NCBI GenBank assembly: GCA_902728285.1
Contig: CACVBU010001379.1
Span: forward strand, 124,001 to 188,000
Length of the DNA stretch: 64,000 nt
Reading direction: 5' to 3'
Origin: Clytia hemisphaerica
Lineage: Eukaryota; Cnidaria; Hydrozoa; Leptothecata; Clytiidae
Shown: positions 34,021 to 43,876 of the stretch, piece after piece
Layout of the letters: every line of letters starts with the position of its first letter
How positions within the stretch are numbered: the first letter of the stretch is position 1
Notes under the pieces: generated by a model
What the model was told of the DNA's origin: nothing
What the model saw: only the letters and a program-made list of their open reading frames with translations
The model's database searches: none
Made by a program: the position numbers and the translations under genes

Positions 34021-34045
34021 CATGCTGAATGTGTATTTGAAGTTT
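34021..34045 (-). promoter_or_regulatory. Splice acceptor one base before the copy B start codon
   Basis: On the minus strand ACACATTCAG is followed by one C and then ATG. The spacing matches copy A exactly, so it predates the duplication or is kept by selection. Confidence 0.45.
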
Positions 34046-35111
34046 GTTGAAGACTTTCTTTATTTGTGTAGTTTCTTTCTTTATTAGTTCATTTGATGTT
34101 TCTTTTTCGTTCTTTTTTGTTTTCAGTTTTATATTTCCTAAAATAAATGAAAAAATAAATGTTGAAATTTCAAATTGGATTTCAATGAAAGTTCGCCATG
34201 TTTTCATTTAAATGTTATAAACAACCTTTTAATTTAAAAAGGGACTTTAAGTTCGTAATCCAAGAAATTCATTTTTTTATGAACTATCCAATGTCAAAGT
34301 TTGGTAAATCAACCCGTAATCTTATTGACCTAGGAACAAATAAGGCAAATGTTATTGGATAGTAAGCCTTTCTATACAAGTCAAAATTCTAAAAATTCGA
34401 GGAGAAAATTGATGCAAACAAGTCCTGGTATCTACATAAAATAATATAAAATTTCATTCAATATTACAATACAAAACCAAATAATTTAAAGAGAAAAATA
34501 ATCAGAGCTGGTGGAGGATCCTGATAGTAGCGAGTTTATGTATTCGAGATAAATCGATGGGAACGGTATAAAGCATAATTGACATATCTCCAAAATCACC
34601 GTCCACTTTGCTCGAAGACGGTAAAAACACCAAAATACCGTCGTCTGTTTAGGTGAGCAAAGGCGATATAGAGCCGTACATGAACTATCGACTTTGTTTT
34701 GTATCATTTCACTTACCGTCGCCCTCGATATCCTCCGATACATAAACTCGGTAGTGATAGGTACTAAGACAGGGCTTCTGCAAACTACCACGGAAAGCTC
34801 CACTCGATAAAACGTTTGGTGAGAACCGAGCCTCTCCTAATTCTAAGAAGTCTGCCAATACTGAATAAAATATTGTTGGAAATTTCTTGGAACATGACGA
34901 AAAGAGAATGAGCACATTAGAGTCTCATTTTAAAAAAAACTTTAAATACTATAACCATCCCTCATCCAAATTCCAATCATCTCAACAGGAAAATTTCTAA
35001 ATATCTGTTAAAAATTAATAATTCGTAAAATATATACACCGTTGACACTTGACAACGCGTAAATTGAGATTATACAGTCCACACAATGATTCATAAATGA
35101 GGCACGTATAA
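34046..35111. other. Spacer between the two ABHD copies
   Basis: About 1.07 kb with no recognised gene. Around 34595-34760 are several ACCGTC-type motifs but no clean repeat structure. Confidence 0.35.
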
Positions 35112-37164
35112 TCAAGATTCTCCTGATTGGCTAGAAGGAGCTTCAATATCATCAGCCATAAAATGTTGAGCTATATTTGACAAGTCACTTTGTTCGGTTA
35201 CTTTATCACAAATATTATTCACACACATATTAAACTCATCCGGCCTGTCCGCATAAATATGATGTCCTGCACCTTTTATGATTTGAACATCGACATAACT
35301 TTTATCCCTCAGATATTTGATGTTGTATCCTGAGCTAGAGTCCATCCAAGACCTTGATCCATACAAAACAGTCATTGGTATTTTGGAGTCAATTTCTTTA
35401 ACGCGATGAATCATTGGGTATTTGGCCCATCCGTATGGTATGGATAAAGAGCGAAATGCAGTCTCACCACTATAAAACAATAAAGAAAACTTGTATACCT
35501 GTATAGAAGATTGAACCAAGATTTCAGATTTCAAACATTAATAATGTTTTATCTTAAACACTTTTGGCAGTGCTGTTATTTCTGGTTATTTTAAACTTCA
35601 GGAGAATGATTAATAAAAGCTAAAGAAAGATACCTTGGGGATTGCGCATTACAATGGTAAATATATTCCATCACTCTCGTGTCGTCTTCACCAAATATTC
35701 CTTCATATTTCTTTCGTAAATCTGGACGAAATTTACTGATCAAAGTTGGTCCTGATGGAAAGAATTTTTGGATATATAAAAAAAACTTTCATGAGCAGAA
35801 TTATATTAATCTGAACTCTGAGTATCTATCCTTAACCAGGGTACAGTACGCAGTGCGGGTGAGTAAAAACAAGACATAAAATGCAGCTCTTCCATTGAAA
35901 TCTTATTCAATCTCTAAATAACAGAAAAAATCCAAAAAAATTTAAGGGCTGATAAACTTACCCCATGGACCAGCAACTCGTAGTGCAGCTAAAGGATTAA
36001 ACAAACTTAACACGGCAGCAGCAGCCTTTGCCCAACGTGGAAGCTTAAAGGATTCTTCTTCCCCTGGTGGGGGCTTTTCAGGTATTCCCCAAGGATCTGC
36101 TAATATTAAATGTCGAACTCTTTCTGGATGTTCCAAGGTGTAAGAGCAAGCTAAATAGCCACCAAAACTATGTCCCAATAAGACAAATTGTTCTAATCCA
36201 GCTTTTTGTCGCCATTCTTCTATAGACTGGACGTAAAATTTCTCAGCATCAGCACTGTCAGATGGAAAATTAGGTCTAGAACTTCGACCAAAACCAAGTA
36301 AATCTATGGCATATACTTTTTGTTTTTGTGAGATTTCATCCAAATTTAAAGTCCAGAATCCAACACCAGCAGCGAATCCATGGAGTAGCAAAACTGGTAA
36401 TCGGTCCTCTTCTGATTCAGTTTCAATGGTTTGAATTTTGTTGTCATCACTTATAGGGACAAAGTAACTTTTGAAGGATCTACGAACACCTAAGAAATAA
36501 AATTTTCTTGTATTAACTTAATTTTTTTGTCAATAATCCTTACCTAAGTCTACAATCCTGTGAATTAGGTCTATTTATGGCTATTTTTGGCCGTTATACT
36601 TTTGAGAAAGACAGAAAAGAAATCAATCAAAAAATTCTTCAATATAATACTGTGAAAATTTCAGGCTAAACTGACAGTAAATTTAGTTCTTATAATTTCA
36701 ATTTTGGTTAAAAAGTATTATTTGAAATGTGTCCAAAATTAGTTCAAAGTGTTCTATTAGGGCTGGATTAAAAAAATATCAAACAACAAAAAAGTTTTTG
36801 TGAAGGAAAATAAAAGAGAAATTCAAAAAAACTATCTATTGTACCAAGAATAAACTGGCAATACGCTCTTATAGAGCTAGGAAACAGAGGTAGCAATTAA
36901 CTGAAAAGACCAGCCATGGTTTTCTTAAACTATGGCAACAGCCATACCTTCTAACATTTTCTTTTCAGCAACTTCTAACAGTTGGAAAGAGGTAGGTCTC
37001 CAGCTGAACCATGACCACCACCAGCTGTCTTGAGTAGCTACTTCACTCACAGCTGTTGTTGTCCCTTGGTTGCTCATACTATCAAAATGAAATTTTCGAA
37101 ATGTTTGTAATGATCTCACATGTTTGATTTTTGTGATTACATGATAAATCCTAAAGGAAAACAT
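35112..37164 (-). CDS. ABHD4/ABHD5-family alpha/beta hydrolase (copy A)
   Basis: Four exons give 406 residues with consistent phase: 37164-36948, 36489-35962, 35751-35634, 35469-35112. In vertebrates ABHD4 is a lysophospholipase/N-acyl phospholipid hydrolase, while ABHD5 (CGI-58) lost the nucleophile (Asn for Ser) and activates the lipase PNPLA2 on lipid droplets. This protein has the intact elbow LLGHSFGGYLA (Ser about 180) and histidine in GAGHHIYADRP (about 357). It also has a Trp-rich N-terminal segment DSWWWSWFSWRPTSF (about 46-60), like the droplet anchor of ABHD5, and the GSRS arginine (about 327) and GAGH glycine (about 356) at the ABHD5-type positions. ABHD4 or ABHD5 cannot be assigned; it may be the undivided ancestor type. 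An alternative start is Met30. Confidence 0.9.
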
Positions 37165-37185
37165 GCTAAAATATCATTCATTAAA
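37162..37185 (-). promoter_or_regulatory. Splice acceptor one base before the copy A start codon
   Basis: On the minus strand AATGATATTTTAG is followed by one C and then ATG. With such spacing the 5' UTR would come almost wholly from an upstream exon or a spliced leader. Confidence 0.45.
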
Positions 37186-37899
37186 ACAATTTGGAAAGAT
37201 GTCTAGAATAAGATGTCAACAATTGCAGTACAGTAATTGTTTTATGAAAATAGTCATCTGCGATTAATTACGTGAAGGTTTTGACTTATTTGGGCATTTC
37301 TCTGGAAGTTTTCATCCTAGAGATCTAATCTTTTGATATTTTATTTGCCAAAGTATGGTCATTACACAAAGTTTATTGCCTCTCCCTAAATTTCCTAAAA
37401 CTAAACTTAAAGAGTCTCCCACTTGATACAATCGATAACTTTTGCAAATCGATGACTAATCGATAACCAATCAATTGATTGAATATCTTTTGATTCCTAA
37501 AATCAATAGGTAATCAAGTGTATTCTAAAATCTTGAACATCGATTGATCATAGATTGGTTTTTTCATCAATTGGCTATCAATTGTGATTAATCAATCATT
37601 TCAGAGTCAATCAATGAATAATCAATCAATCGATCATGAGTGTTGTTCTGCTCATGCAAAACCCTTGATTCTGTAGAGGTCACAAAATTGCTGAGTACCA
37701 TACAGACATCAGAAAAAAAATTCAAAATAGCGGCCAAGAGAACAATGATAAAAAACTAAATTTTGGAGTTTTCAATTGCTTACTACAACAGAATAATGCA
37801 GTGAAATAAAACGTAAACAAACCTTCAACCTTTTGTCGGTCCAAATTAAAGAAATATCCTAGCAGCTTCAATCAAAGACAAATGATCAAATATGTCGCT

Positions 37900-40790
37900 T
37901 TTACATAAAACATTTAATCGTCAACATCCCCTACATCATCTACCACCCCAGCACCCAACAATGGAACCAACATTTCCAAGGAATCTACTGGGACAGTGAC
38001 TGCCCTTACTGATGCTGACCCGACTACCAAAACTACTTCTAAACCTACACTGAATATGTTTTCGTTTGTCAATATACAAGGACTTTGCCCACAAACAAAA
38101 CCTTCATCTGTACCCTACCTCAAAGATCTTACAAACAGCTCAACACAACTGTTTTTAGGCTTAACCGAAACCTGGGTTGACGGACAATCACAAAAAAGGA
38201 GAACTTGAGATTGAAAATTACACTTTTTTTAAGAAAAACAGAGACAGAGTAAAATCGAAATATGGCAGAGCAAGCGGAGGCGTTGCATTTTATGTACGTA
38301 ATGACATTGCATCATTCTTCGAGCCCATTTTCGAATTCTCGAACGGAGTAAATGAAGCATTGATGCTTTTATCAAAAAAATTTAATATTCTTCTCTGTGT
38401 TATCTACAGACAACCCAACAATCCAGACCACAAATCTGAAGAACCTGAATTACAAGAACTCCTTTCTGCAATGATAGCAAAAAATGATAGTATTACTGAT
38501 TGTACACCTGAAACATTAATCCTTGGGGACTTTAACATACCACACACCTCTTAATGACGAGACTTTAACCCCAACACGAAATTGCAATAAATAGCTTCTG
38601 GACGTTTTAAATGTCTTTAAAGCAGACTTGCACATTAATCAACTGATACACAAATCAACACGCCGTGATGGTAATATTTTAGACTTCTTATTCACAAACA
38701 ACACAGACACTTTATTTAAAATTACACATGCTCACCTACTATTTATTCAGATCATCTTGTTGTAGATGTTGTTACAAAACATTTGAATTTTGATAATCAA
38801 TTCGGAGAAACTGAAGAACGTAGCTTAATAAGCAAATTTGACCTCTACAACTTCCAAAGTGATAAAATTGACTGGGAAATTATTAACAAAGAATTAACTG
38901 ACATTAATTGGTCTCAAGAACTGGACACAAATCTATATGAACAAAATCGTCAATATGCCAACTTCCTTGAAAAATGTCGTCTGATTGTGAAAAAGTATTT
39001 GCCAAAGAGAAAACCTCCAAAAAAATTTTCAAAGATTCCAAGAGATCGTCGTATTCTTATGAGAAAACGTAAAAGACTCTCCAAAAAGAATTTCAAAACC
39101 AATAAAACAAATCAGAAACTAATTGACATTGAACTGATGCTACAGCAATCCCACGAAAATAAACGCGATAAAGCAGAGCTGGATGCCTCACTGAAAATAA
39201 AAAGCAATCCTAAATACTTCTACTCCTATGCAAAGAGATTCACAAAAACTAAACCTAAAGTTGGCCCACTGAAAAATCCAACCATCAACAAATTAACATC
39301 TGACTCGCAAGAGATGGCAAACATCTTACAAAAGCAATATACTGTTCAGTATTTACCACTCCCAAAACAGACTACAGTTTTCTGAATTCAAATGAGACAA
39401 AAGACTCCTCAACCCTTGAGCACATTACTTTCACAGAGGTGATTTCATCCAACAAATTGACACTATTCCAGCCAACTCGTCAGCCGGACCAGATGACTTG
39501 CCAGCAAAGTTTTTCAAAATGTGCAAGAAATCACTTTCTAAGCCACTTAAGATGATATGGCAAAACAACTTTGACAAAGGAATCACACCTGAAATTCTCA
39601 AAACAAGCCACATTACACCAATCTTCAAGAAAGGAGATCAAGGTTTACCAGAGAATTATCGACCTGTTGCCCTGTCATCAATTACCACTAAAATATTTGA
39701 GAAAATAGTCAGAGAAAAATTGCAAACCCACCTTGAAGAAAACAACCTATACAATCCAACACAACACGGTTTCAGACCAGGGCGATCTTGCTTGAGTCAA
39801 CTATTTGCTCATGTAGAAAGACTGATATATCACCTACAAAACAATGAAAATGTTGATGTAATTTACCTTGACTTCAGCAAGGCCTTTGACAAGGTGGACC
39901 ATCAAATCTTGCTACACAAGCTAAAAATTAATGGAATCAAAGGACAACTATTGAACTGGATACAAACCTTCCTTACTGAGAGATACCAAAAAGTTTCCAT
40001 AAACACATTCCTGTCAGATAAAGCGAAAGTTACAAGCAGAGTTCCACAAGGCTCAGTTCTGGGCCCCCTCTTGTTTCTGGTAATGATTAGTGACATCAAC
40101 GAAAAGATTAAACATTCCATCCTCTCATCTTTTGCTGACGACACAAGACTTATGAAGGCAATATCTTGCGCTGCAGGTGTGAGTCTGCTTCAAGATGATC
40201 TAGACATTGTCTATGACTTGACATCCATCAACAATATGGAGCTCAATGGAAAAAAGTTTGAACACATTGCATACGGAAAAAATGAACAACTGAAAGTACA
40301 CTCAGTCTACAAATCAGATGTAAGTCTACAAATCAGATGTACAGCAGCCAATCGAAATAAAAAGTGCAGTGAAAGACCTGGGTATCCTACTCTCAAACAA
40401 CCTGTCATATGAAATGCACATTCAAACGATCACTGACAGAGTCAGTGGTATTTATTCACATACAAACCAACGCCTGGGAAGAAAATGCCACCTCAAACCA
40501 GTGAATACAACGAACAAGAACATTTGGAAGAGCTGCCTTTCAGACACCGGTCCAAGACTATTCAATGTGTTACCAAGAAAAATACGTGACATGACCAAAT
40601 GTTCCAAAAATTCCTTCAAAAAACAACTTGATCAATTTCTCCAAGATGTTCCCGACCAGCCACTGCTCCCTGCCTATCTCTTACAGGATGGCTGACTCAA
40701 ATTCAATTGTTGAAATGGTCAAACACCGGACCCCACGGGTTGAGTGAGCAGAGAATTTGCTGAAACACATCAAATGTAATCAAAGGTAAG
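37900..40790 (+). mobile_element. Non-LTR retrotransposon (CR1/L2/Rex-like), frameshifted
   Basis: The plus strand holds an apurinic-type endonuclease (FSFVNIQGLCPQ, LFLGLTETWV, GGVAFYVRNDI, VIYRQPNNPD, LILGDFNIPH) and reverse transcriptase (ITPIFKKGDQGLPENYRPVA, QHGFRPGRSCLSQL, DVIYLDFSKAFDKVDH, RVPQGSVLGPLLFL and the catalytic SSFADDT at about 40125-40145). The reading frame is broken into at least five pieces (37996-38208, 38177-38554, 38783-39385, 39498-40412, 40369-40695), one break being a 19-bp duplication. The 3' tail near 40780 reads AAAGGTAAGGTAAGC. No ORF1 is attached. Inactive copy. Confidence 0.85.
39498..40412 (+). pseudogene. Reverse transcriptase domain of the non-LTR element
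   Basis: The longest intact piece (304 codons) spans the RT fingers and palm, with the FADDT catalytic box. It ends shortly after a 19-bp tandem duplication (40304-40341) that shifts the frame; the C-terminal part continues from 40369 in another frame with CLSDTGPRLFNVLPRKIRD. Confidence 0.85.
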
Positions 40791-40890
40791 GTAAGCTGTA
40801 GTAATTTTTACATATCAGAATCAATATCCAATAAATCGATTGGTTAAAGATTAATCATCAATCAAAAAAGTTATTGATTACCCCAATGTA

Positions 40891-41639
40891 ATGAACAAGG
40901 TGGCGTCATGACAACAGGAATTTCTTGCAGCAGGCAACCTAGTCAACTGCTCTAACTTGGGATGATTGGTAAAAAAATGGGACTATTGATATCTGGCCTG
41001 TATTTTCACTTACTATTAAATCTCTTTGACAACAAATTTGTTTTGATAACTCGACCAAGTTTATCAATCATACTTTCTGTCATAACATGTCACGATAACT
41101 GTCACTGATAGTGCGCCCTTTTTAACTTTTTGTTTTCATTCAAAATGACCGGACGCCGATTGGAGAATTAGAGAACGCCTGCTGCCTAACCCCCTATCGC
41201 CCGATGAGATTAACAAATTTAAGGAGTGTGTAACTTGCTGCGCAAGTGACGTCAAACGCTCCATTGTTTTGCTACTAATTGCTCCGGCCTAGGAGCCTTC
41301 AATTCTCTCTTCCGACAATCGTCAAGACATTTTTTGTCTGTTTATCTAATCCGATGATCTATTCCGATTTAACAAAAACGGATCACTGATTCCGATAATA
41401 CTGTGATTTGATTGGCCGAAAGGCCGAAAAGTATTTAGAAAAAGATGGCTATCGAAAGGTCGTGGACTGGTGAGCTGTGAATACTGGCAAATCTCAGTGA
41501 AAAATTGATCATTTTCATCCTTATTCATGATGTTTTGGACATGATTTATGAGAAGTTTGATGGTGCGTTGTACGTTGTACTGCTACTGTATACTGAATTC
41601 AAAACGTGTGTTTCTCATGATTTTATGCTGTAAAAATGA
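40891..41639. other. Unrecognised spacer
   Basis: No gene or defined repeat was recognised in this stretch. Confidence 0.35.
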
Positions 41640-42440
41640 TCTATTTTGGACTTTTGGTCATTTTTCATGATGATATAATTGTTGGTTGTCCCTTTTGGAT
41701 TTTCAAACTTGACAATGAAACTTTCAAACACACAGCCATTGATACACAGTATATTTTGTGGTGTTATGTATGGCTGAAAATGATCCTGTTTTGGACTTTG
41801 TTATTGTCGTATTCATCATCGGCTGGCGACCGTTCCTTTTGATTTTTCAAACCCGACACAGATTTTTTACAAACATATCACTATGAGAATTCAATAAAGG
41901 ATACTGAAACACAGTTCCTGTGTAAATTTTAAAAATTGGAGAAATTTTCACAGTCAGACAGTGTTATGGCTGAAAATTATCATTTTTGGACTTTGTTGTA
42001 ATTTCATCGCGGCTGGCAACCATTCCTTTTGATTTTTCAAACCCGACACAGATTTTTTACAAACATATCACTATGAGAATTCAGTAAAGGATACTAAAAC
42101 ACAATTCCTGTGTAAATTTGAACAACATCGGAGAAATTTTCACAGTATTATGGCTGAAAATGATCGTTTTGGACTTTGTTGTAATTTCGTCGCGGCTGGC
42201 GACCATTCCTTTTGATTTTTCAAACCCGACACAGATTTTTTACAAACATATCACTATGAGAATTCAGTAAAGGATACTAAAACACAATTCCTGTGTAAAT
42301 TTGAACAAGATTGGAGAAATTTTCACAGTATTATGGCTGAAAATGATATTTTTTGGACTTTGTCGTAATTTCATTGGCTGGGGCGGCCGTTCCTTTTGAA
42401 CATTTTTCAAACACGAAACAGGTTTTTTCCAAATATAATT
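41640..42440 (+). repeat. Satellite with units of about 183 bp
   Basis: The block GGCTGGCGACC or its variants occurs at 41821, 42011, 42194 and 42376 (steps 190, 183 and 182 bp), preceded by a degenerate unit from about 41640. Units share AAACCCGACACAGATTTTTT, ATCACTATGAGAATTCA, AGGATACT and TTATGGCTGAAAATGAT blocks. The middle units are the most alike. Confidence 0.85.
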
Positions 42441-42523
42441 ATTACATACACACTATTGAACCATTTTATTTGGTTTATCCTACTCTTCTCCAAGTATTAT
42501 CCCAGCAGAAAAAATAATGTGGC

Positions 42524-42863
42524 TTAATGGGATAAACTTTTGCGGGGATAAAATTTTGCTGATTTCGCGGATTTGGGTGTCATCCGCGAAATTAAGTCTC
42601 AATGGAAATTTGGAAAGGCCTCATCCGCGAAATATTTTTAAACAAAACTCAAAATTTGTCAAACAAATACTTTTTGAATGTTTACTGGCATCAAAGAAGT
42701 CCTAATAATGTGTATTTCAACAACCAAAAAGCACGATTTGACAGTTAAGTCACAAAATCGTGAAAATATTACCACCCGCGAAATTAAGTCCCTGCAAAAT
42801 TTTTAAATTTCGCGGGTAGGCCCAATCGTGAAATTAAATCCTCGCGAAAGTTTATCCCATTAA
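42524..42863. mobile_element. MITE with TTAATGGGATAAACTTT ends
   Basis: Inverted ends TTAATGGGATAAACTTTTGC and TTAATGGGATAAACTTTCGC are followed by subterminal CGCGAAATTAAGTC repeats in both orientations. Its size (340 bp) and GCGAAA-rich style match the element at 4304-4643. Confidence 0.75.
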
Positions 42864-43270
42864 CGAAATTTTATCCGGACAATCAAATTAACAGCGAATC
42901 ATTGCTTCGCTATTGGCAAGTTTAGAAATAAATAAATTTATAAGAACTAGGAAATATTGACTTCTAAATATTTATCTCCTTTAGCTCCAATTTTGAACTT
43001 TTTAGTTGAGGATGAGTGGGCGGGGGATGGGCTTGGTTATTTAAGCAAGAAAGTGCATGTGTAATCACTTAGAAGAGCTAAACTTCCAGCTGGTTTATTT
43101 ATTCGTTAAGATTATTTCTCATTCTCGCTCTGCAATAGATTTATTGCCGGAGCTTCCAGCGCAGCTGGTTTATTTGTTCTTCTTTGTTCCAGACACTCGT
43201 GTGTGTTCTACTAAGGATTTTTTTCATATTTCGATTCAAAAGGCTACTCGGTGCGAAAGGGAGATCATGT
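42864..43270. other. Unrecognised spacer
   Basis: No gene recognised. GCTGGTTTATTT occurs twice (about 43089 and 43161), each after a CTTCCAGC-like block, hinting at an old small duplication. Confidence 0.3.
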
Positions 43271-43435
43271 ATTCTTGATATGCGTAAGTCATTGTTCTAG
43301 CGGAAACACCCTAAAAAAGCCGGGATTTGACCTCTCTCTGTTACTAAAAATAGAAAAACAGAGGTCAAAAACCGGCTTTTTTGGGTGCTTCAGTTAAAAA
43401 ATATGACGTCATCTTGACTTACGCATATCAAGAAT
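43271..43435. mobile_element. Short MITE or hairpin with ATTCTTGATATGCGTAAGTC ends
   Basis: Near-perfect inverted repeat. Outer arms ATTCTTGATATGCGTAAGTC, inner arms AAAAAAGCCGG and AGAGGTCAAA, with a loop of only about 15 bp. Confidence 0.8.
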
Positions 43436-43650
43436 TTCTTAATACACCGTTCATTAACTCAAATCAAATGTCTTTGGAGGTTCGGTGAAATGGTGGCCAA
43501 AACTGCCATCCCATGTTTTGTCAGAAAGTTCCCAAGTTAGAGCAATTAATGTTAGAAAATGAAAAGCACGAAATAAGTCCAGATGTTGTGTCTTTCTCTT
43601 TTACGAGAAGAAGCCACACAACGACCAGACCAGAAAGTTGAAAATGAAAT

Positions 43651-43876
43651 GGTACCGTGAGATTGGTAACTTGCATCAGTGGGAGGCTAACATGCATAGT
43701 CCTCAAATGAATGACCCGGCTGGTCATTAAAATAAAAAACTAAATTGAAACAAAAATGGTAGATTAGAGCTGCGAGCGGAGCCGCGTAGTTGTATTTTAA
43801 TGACCAGCCAGGTCATTAATTTGAGGGCTAAGCATGTTAGCCTCCACTGATGCAAGTTACCCAATCTCACGGTACC
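43651..43876. mobile_element. MITE with GGTACCGTGAGATTGG ends
   Basis: Arms of about 85 bp, inverted, contain GGTACCGTGAGATTGG, GCATCAGTGG, GGCTAACATGC and GGCTGGTCATTAA. The centre of about 55 bp is non-coding. Confidence 0.8.

Larger units (their letters stand above)
30335..34023 (-). pseudogene. Second ABHD4/ABHD5-like gene (copy B), probably broken
   Basis: Recognised exons on the minus strand: 34023-33918, 33546-33013 and 30659-30335. They encode the alpha/beta hydrolase core: HGFAAGSGFWMWNLD, YAIDLLGFARSSRP, nucleophile elbow GHSFGGYISS (serine near residue 145), and in the last exon SGETAFQTVSDKM and AGHHVHADQP with the catalytic histidine. The N-terminus lacks the Trp-rich segment of copy A. 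The exon matching copy A's exon 3 (35634-35751) was not found in the 2.35-kb intron, which is full of insertions. Joining exon 2 (phase 1) directly to the last exon (phase 2) breaks the frame. Either an unrecognised diverged exon exists or the gene is dead. The residue aligned with Arg of the GSRS motif in copy A is Asp. Paralogue of 35112-37164 by tandem duplication. Confidence 0.75.
37425..40890. repeat. Inverted ATCGATTG-rich flanks around the non-LTR element
   Basis: The left flank (37425-37640) and right flank (about 40815-40885) are rich in AATCGATTG-type words. They align as inverted repeats over CAATCGATAACTTTTGCAAA-like and GATGACTAATC-like segments. The retrotransposon seems to sit inside an older inverted-repeat element, or both flanks may be independent simple repeats. 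Confidence 0.4.

Noticed and set aside
34486-34915. Additional exon or small gene between the ABHD copies
   Set aside because: Two overlapping minus-strand frames show no hydrolase similarity and no matching splice phases.
38777-39385. Independent gene of 200 codons with basic residues
   Set aside because: It lies between endonuclease and RT of the non-LTR element and reads like the linker of that ORF2.
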